A DNA stretch of 64,000 nt from Paratinospora sagittata (Eukaryota; Streptophyta; Magnoliopsida; Ranunculales; Menispermaceae). The notes under the pieces are model-generated. The model worked only from the letters and a program-made list of their open reading frames with translations. It was not told where the DNA came from and ran no database searches. This document shows, one piece after another, positions 56,701 to 64,000 of the stretch (the first letter of the stretch is position 1; every line of letters starts with the position of its first letter). The DNA lies in the NCBI GenBank assembly GCA_035771175.1, contig CM069592.1, forward strand, positions 38,704,198-38,768,197, written 5' to 3'. A program made the position numbers and the translations under genes.

Positions 56701-56876
56701 ATTGATCTTTTTTAACATTGCCACTGCCTTATTCTAGGGGGTGATTAATGGGATTAATGGGTCAAGAACTGACCTAATTCATTCTGGAAGGTATAGTCTG
56801 ATGATGGAGCTGATTATATAACTGACAACTAACATTATTTCTTATAAAAAAAATATATTGATCTTTTTTTAACATT
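56701..56876 (+). mobile_element. 5'-truncated SINE with ~19-bp target duplication
   Basis: The element at 56720-56856 begins GCCACTGCC and ends in an A-tail at 56846-56853. It is flanked by ATTGATCTTTTTTAACATT (56701-56719) and the same sequence with one extra T (56857-56876). This long duplication plus A-tail is the signature of target-primed reverse transcription. The body matches the SINE at 37062-37250 (GGATTAATGGGTCA, GATGGAGCTGATTATA). Confidence 0.85.
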
Positions 56877-57179
56877 CTTGATGTTAAATATGCATCAGAT
56901 TTTGAATTTTAACTTCAATGAGAGTGAATATATATAATATTTTTGAAATGAGATATTTTTTTATAGGTAGATTAATATTAATTATATGATTCATGATTTT
57001 TAAACTTACGAATATAAACCGATCAACTCAAGCCGAACCAAACCGAATAAGTTTAGTTCAGTTTGGTTGATTGATCGATCGATTTTGGTTTTGAAACATA
57101 AAATCGATTAAGGTTCGGTTCGGTTTCAGTTTTCAATGAAAACCAAAAATCAAACTTGTTTAGCCATTTGATCAATGAA

Positions 57180-57958
57180 TCAAGCGGTACAAACATGTCA
57201 GCTCACCCTCGCCCACGTGTAAGTAATGTGCGTGACGATAGATCATAACCACTGAGTTCCATAACGAGGCAACTCATTCGACATAGAGGTAACCCACTAG
57301 AGGAACCATGAATGAGATCAGCTTGTAAATCCCTAGAAAAGATTTTTTTTCTTGGTATTTTCAAGCAGGGTAGTTCAGCCATTCCACATACTTTTTGACG
57401 GTGGGAGCCCAAATGGGAACGGAGTCAGCTGTTTTGCCAGAGGCCTTCGGATGTGAATCCAACCTATCCCACTCCAAAAGCTCTACGCATTTAATTAATA
57501 CACTGGTCACCGACTTACCCTGTCACCCATATTAGAAAGCAGCACTTCCACTGAAACGTGGCCGCAAAGTGGATCACCTGATACCATGCGCAACGCAGCT
57601 GACGTGATCCGATGCGAAGCATCCACGTTCTGCCATGTCACCCCGCCCCAGCTGTACTGTGTCACGTGTCAGACGCGTTGCCTTTTAAAAATACAAAAAA
57701 TATCTCATCACAAAAGCACGAGAGAGAGGGATTGACGAAAAGATATTTGGGAATAAAGAAAGGTGGAATATTATTTATTTATTTTATTTATTTTTTGTTA
57801 TTGTTGTTGTGTATAATATATGGTATGTGAATCGTTGGAAAGTCGCCACGTAGGACCCTAAAAAAAGATCAGATAGATACCGCTTTCGCTTCGTGGCCTA
57901 GCGAACCGACTCCGATAATAATAATTTATAATTTATTTTTTTTTTTTTTTAGGAAAAG
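57180..57958. other. G-box-containing, GC-richer stretch, possible promoter
   Basis: Higher GC than the surroundings. Contains CACGTG at 57214-57219 and 57663-57668, TGACGTG near 57602 and CCACGTAGG near 57846, all bZIP/ABRE-like. No protein of known family lies on either strand. It may be the promoter of the short ORF just downstream or a remnant of a lost gene. Confidence 0.35.
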
Positions 57959-57994
57959 TTGGAAAATTTGAGAGGACAACTTGAAACAACGACA

Positions 57995-58090
57995 ATGGCG
58001 GTGTGGAAAAGCAAGTCAATTTTAGAAGAAACTTCCTTTGTAATAGACCTTAAGAATAGTCTACTATCGTTTCAAGATTCAAAGAGACAG
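57995..58090 (+). CDS. Possible first exon, unrecognised protein
   Basis: An ATG in good context (ACAATGGCGG) opens MAVWKSKSILEETSFVIDLK and runs 32 codons to KRQ, where AGACAG|GTAAGG is a strong splice donor. An in-frame upstream ATG at 57959 adds 12 residues. I do not recognise the peptide and could not find a second exon downstream. The ABRE-rich sequence upstream is the main reason to list it. It could equally be chance. Confidence 0.2.
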
Positions 58091-59427
58091 GTAAGGAACT
58101 ATATTCAAATCCATTTTTGTTTCTACTTTTTTTTTTTTTAAATAAGAACAATGATTTGCGTTAAAAAGTGTTCTTCATCTTATATATCTAAACTATTATG
58201 TCAAAATTTTTTAACTTTAAAAAAAAATCAAAACTATTCATTATTTATTAATATTTAATTAAATTTATATTTAATTTAAAAAATAAAAAATAAGAGTATT
58301 TTTATAAAACATCACAGCTTCCTGAAAGGTTGTCACGTTACCCAAACTACTTCTTTAGATAATTGTCTTGAATCGATCTAATGATTTCGTCTATCTTTAA
58401 CTTCTTAACTACATTCACACATTTTTTTTATTCATGTATAACGCACGTACTCATAGACTATTATATATATAAGAGTCATTGTTACTATAGTTACCACATC
58501 GATCTCGTATAATTATAATGTATAATGTATAAGTTGTGACAACTTTTTCTTTGCATGCATGGATTTTTAAGAATGAGTTAAGTCTGAGTTTTATCACGAT
58601 ATCAAAGTAGATATATGTACCAAAGATGGATAATGTTCATATCTCTAGCCTTGCAAGGAGGAAAAGTGTCGAGTGACTCTAGCCCTAGTATTAAGGGAAA
58701 GTGCCAGCATAATTGCACATCGTTTGAATATAATTATGATGTGCAGTATATAAGTATAAGTGGTTGGTGTCCTTTTTCATTCAAGCTGGTTTTCAAAGAT
58801 GAATTATAGACTCATGGACAGACTTTATGATCACCCTTCATTTATTTGGTGGCTCTGGCCCTACTAATTCAAGAGGCGAAGCACTCGTGTAGCATGACAT
58901 ATACGATATGCTAATCTAATACTAATATGACACGATGCTAATTCTGTCCATCTTTTGATATGGAATTCAAGATGTTTAATTTAATTAATCCAAGGGAAGA
59001 TGAACTGATCACCTAACCTTTCCATAACCAACTGGCCATAAAATCTAAGTTTAAAATATAAAAGCTAGCCTATCAGTGGAGCAATCTCAATCAAACTCAA
59101 CTGTCAAAAATAACAATAAGTTTGAAACAAGATCTTAGTGGGTCCTTCCTAATCTCATCATTTAATTGTAGAATTTCAATATAATATATACATGAAGTTA
59201 ACATCTTTCTTACGTGCCTTCATCCCCTGTGACTTTAGGCAAATTGTGCAACAAGTTGTGTCTTCAACAAATATTCCTTCAATCTAGCTAGCTACCTAAT
59301 TAAATTATTTTGGAACTTTAATCTCATAACTTTTAGAAAATGGAAAACGACAGCCAAGCTGTGTCATGAGGTCTAGATCTTTAATTAGATGGCTATAATG
59401 TAAAATATAAATATATAATAAGACAAT

Positions 59428-59715
59428 AAGGGTCGGTTTGGTATACAGAATACCTTAAAATTATTTTTATAAAATTAAATTAAATTAAATAAGATAAATA
59501 AAATAAAATTAAAAATAAAATAATTTTGTATTTGATGGTATGTTTGAGAATAAATTGAATTAGTATCTTTTTTTTAAAAAAAATACATTAAACTAAAAAA
59601 AAAAAAAGGGTGAAATTATTTTTATCCTATCATATCACACTTTTAAACATAAAATTAAAATTAAAAATAATTTAATTTCATCCTATCCTCCTTACTAAAC
59701 AGCGATTGTTCTTGC
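59428..59715. mobile_element. Probable MITE with GGTTTGGTA-type ends
   Basis: The left end GGGTCGGTTTGGTATAC faces a right end that in reverse complement reads AATCGCTGTTTAGTAAGG. The interior is AT-rich with AATTAAATTAAATAAG-like runs that pair across the element. No clear target duplication. Confidence 0.4.
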
Positions 59716-60296
59716 AATTTATATATATATTAGAGGGATCTCAACAAATGGAGATAGCCGCCAATAAACAAATACTATATATAGGTTAAAAGAAAAATAA
59801 AAAAATAAAAATGATGGGGTGGCCCAATTAGATTTCTGATAGTGGAACTTGAAAGATTCCATGCTAGTTGTGGAAGAGCAGTTACCCAATATATTTTTTA
59901 AAAAATCTTCTTCTTCTCTTTGGGGAAACGAAGGGGTCTTGTCATTGTTAGGTCACCAAATTGCTTCTTTCCTCTCTAATTAGTGGGACTAGCTATTCGT
60001 ATGTCTTACATGACTTGTTTGCATTTGCTTAAAAGGTATTTTGGTTCTGTTTGAAAAAATATTTTTAAAATATTTTTAGAGATATTTGACAACATTTATT
60101 TCTAATTAAATTATTATAAAAAAAATAATTTTTAATTTTTAAAAGAAGTTGATTAGATTAATTTTTCTCAAAAACGCTTATCGGAAAAACTCTTCTAAAT
60201 AAGACCTTTAAGTTGGTGCCTGATGTCGTCGGTATAACACATTTATTTATTTATTTATTTTATTTCTAAATATCATCATAAAAGTTAAAAGATGGG

Positions 60297-60415
60297 CTTT
60301 GGTATAATGATTGAAGTTATTTCATTATGACATAAAAGTCACGAGCTTAAATTTGAAAATATCCTCTTTGGTACGGAGGTAAGGTTCTATACATCATTTC
60401 TTTTTTAAGACCTTA
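60297..60415 (+). mobile_element. Decayed tRNA-derived SINE
   Basis: GGGCTTTGGTATAATGATTG (A-box region) is followed by GTCACGAGCTTAAATTTGAA (a decayed B box) and CCTCTTTGGTACGGAGGTAAGG, a body motif widespread among plant SINEs, ending in a T-rich stretch. The boundaries are approximate. Confidence 0.55.
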
Positions 60416-61841
60416 CAACAATAAAAACCTTGTGCAATGAGTATGTTCTTTTATCATCTTCAAGATTAATGGGATTAAATATCACATAACATTCAATTCT
60501 GGTGAATTTATTGTTGATTGGAGCAAATGAGCCAATGAGGTAGCACTCATATATGCAGCTGATTGATCACCATGGCAAAAATGGTTTGTTTATTAATCAT
60601 TAGCAAACTTCAAAAACTTTTTAATCACAGGCAGTTTTGATTAACTTCCAATTATGTTTCTTAATGATATAAATGGATAGTCATGAATGACATTATAAGT
60701 CGTGGTCGAGGGACGAAGTATCGATTTTGAGTCTGAGTTTGTTCTCACACTTATTCGTCTATTTTAGGGAGGAATGCCCAATAGCCTCTGTAGTTCCGGA
60801 CTCTAGAATAGTTTCGCCCCCAACAAAGAGGTTAGCGGGGACACCAGGGGTTATAGACCAAAAAAACTATATATAATTTTTCTTTTTTAATATTTCAGTC
60901 AAAAAAAATAAAATCCAAAGTTATTGGGCTAGGTTAGATTGCCCATTGACTTCTTTTGAGTTTGCATTTTCCCAACCTAACTTATTGGATTCGTTGAGAT
61001 TTAGCCCAAAAGGTAGCCCAACCCAACTCATCATGAACTTAGGACATAAGCCCACAGTTTCATTAAGAAGATGCCAAAACCGCGTTAACATGTGCACATA
61101 TTAAAATATTAATCTTTTAGTTTATTACATAATTGATCAAATACATTTCTATCCTAGTTTTATTTTATTTTATTTTATTTTATTTTTTTGTGAGATAATA
61201 AGATAATGTGTCTATATAGCAATATTCTATTCATGTGATTGTTTTCTTCTTAACAAGAGAAGAATTTAAGATAATACATATTATCTTGAATTTGAATAAA
61301 TTATTCAAGTATTTTAAGTTCAGGATTTATGTTGTTAACTGATTTTAAGCACAATTTTTGTAAAATGAGATTATGTCTCTTGTGATAATTAGTGAAAGTT
61401 TGTATACATTGACTCTCAAATATTTTAAGATCTTAAAAAATAAATAAAAAATGTACTCTACAAGTAGTTACAAGATGCTTATATTTTTTTAATATCAAAT
61501 TTTAATTATGTTATTACTAACGGGACGTTAACAAAATAATCAAACACTTGTGCACAAAAGATCTTCATGACGGGTCTATTACAAAAGAAAGTAACTCATT
61601 TGTTAGTATGAGGATTAATAGGTTCTGAAAGGGCCTGATACTCCTCAAGTATCATCATTCTCAAATATATATTTTCACTTTATGTTTGTGAATTTTGCAT
61701 CTACGTGGCTCATGGTACAAACCTGTCTCACGTTAACATAACATTCACCCGACCCACTAGATCAAACACTTCTACATTTCTAGTAAGAGAGCAACACAGC
61801 ACCCTTATCAGTAAAGCCTCTCACTCTTCACGCTTCCGACA

Positions 61842-64000
<2,159 letters not shown>

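Larger units (their letters stand above)
58140..61841. other. AT-rich intergenic DNA upstream of the cyclophilin gene
   Basis: No gene recognised. Holds a MITE (59428-59715), a SINE (about 60297-60415), a GC-richer segment near 60770-60855, a repeated TTATTTTA tract near 61160 and poly-A/T runs. The last ~150 bp before 61842 should be the cyclophilin promoter and leader; I see no clear TATA box. Confidence 0.5.

Overview
This is nuclear DNA of a flowering plant, almost certainly a eudicot. The genes have many short introns in AT-rich sequence with GT-AG (and two GC-AG) junctions, every intact gene has a clear land-plant orthologue, and the gaps are full of plant SINEs, MITEs and a Mutator-like transposon. 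The species cannot be named from sequence alone.

Layout. 0.7-2.2 kb (minus): a BAHD feruloyl transferase of suberin synthesis (ASFT/HHT1 type). 2.6-8.4 kb: intergenic DNA with a SINE, a hAT-type MITE with an 8-bp target duplication, (TA)n tracts and a PIF-type MITE. 8.45-15.12 kb: one complete but decayed Mutator-like element (MULE) of 6,645 bp, bounded by ~44-bp terminal inverted repeats and a perfect 9-bp target duplication. It holds two convergent pseudogenes: a plant-mobile-domain (PMD) gene and a transposase with FAR1-like N-terminus, MULE core, SWIM finger and OTU-protease tail. A 160-bp foldback element is nested in it, and arrays of a 34-bp palindromic module lie near both ends. 15.3-16.8 kb (plus): an intronless BAG-family co-chaperone with heat-shock elements just upstream of its TATA box. 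17.5-23.1 kb (minus): actin-related protein ARP2, 14 exons, 389 aa.

23.4-46.1 kb is a rearranged locus around a GYF-domain gene. The intact gene (33.0-46.1 kb, plus, 11 exons, 1,604 aa) is preceded by two partial pseudogene copies arranged head to head as a near-perfect ~1.6 kb palindrome with a ~38-bp loop. A direct duplication of the intergenic spacer and an older inverted copy of the gene's 5' flank lie in the same tract. A transcript through the palindrome would be a long hairpin matching exon 4 of the intact gene.

46.9-51.1 kb: two convergent PPR-DYW genes, one intact (plus) and one broken (minus). 52.2-54.6 kb (minus): a multi-ACT-domain ACR protein. 54.6-61.8 kb: gene-poor DNA with SINEs, a MITE and a G-box-containing stretch. 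61.8 kb to the window end (plus): the first four exons of a chloroplast cyclophilin (CYP20-2 type), whose first intron carries about four copies of a ~180-bp tandem repeat.

The intact genes are unrelated housekeeping or stress genes, not a pathway cluster. The novelty lies in the MULE and in the GYF inverted-repeat locus.
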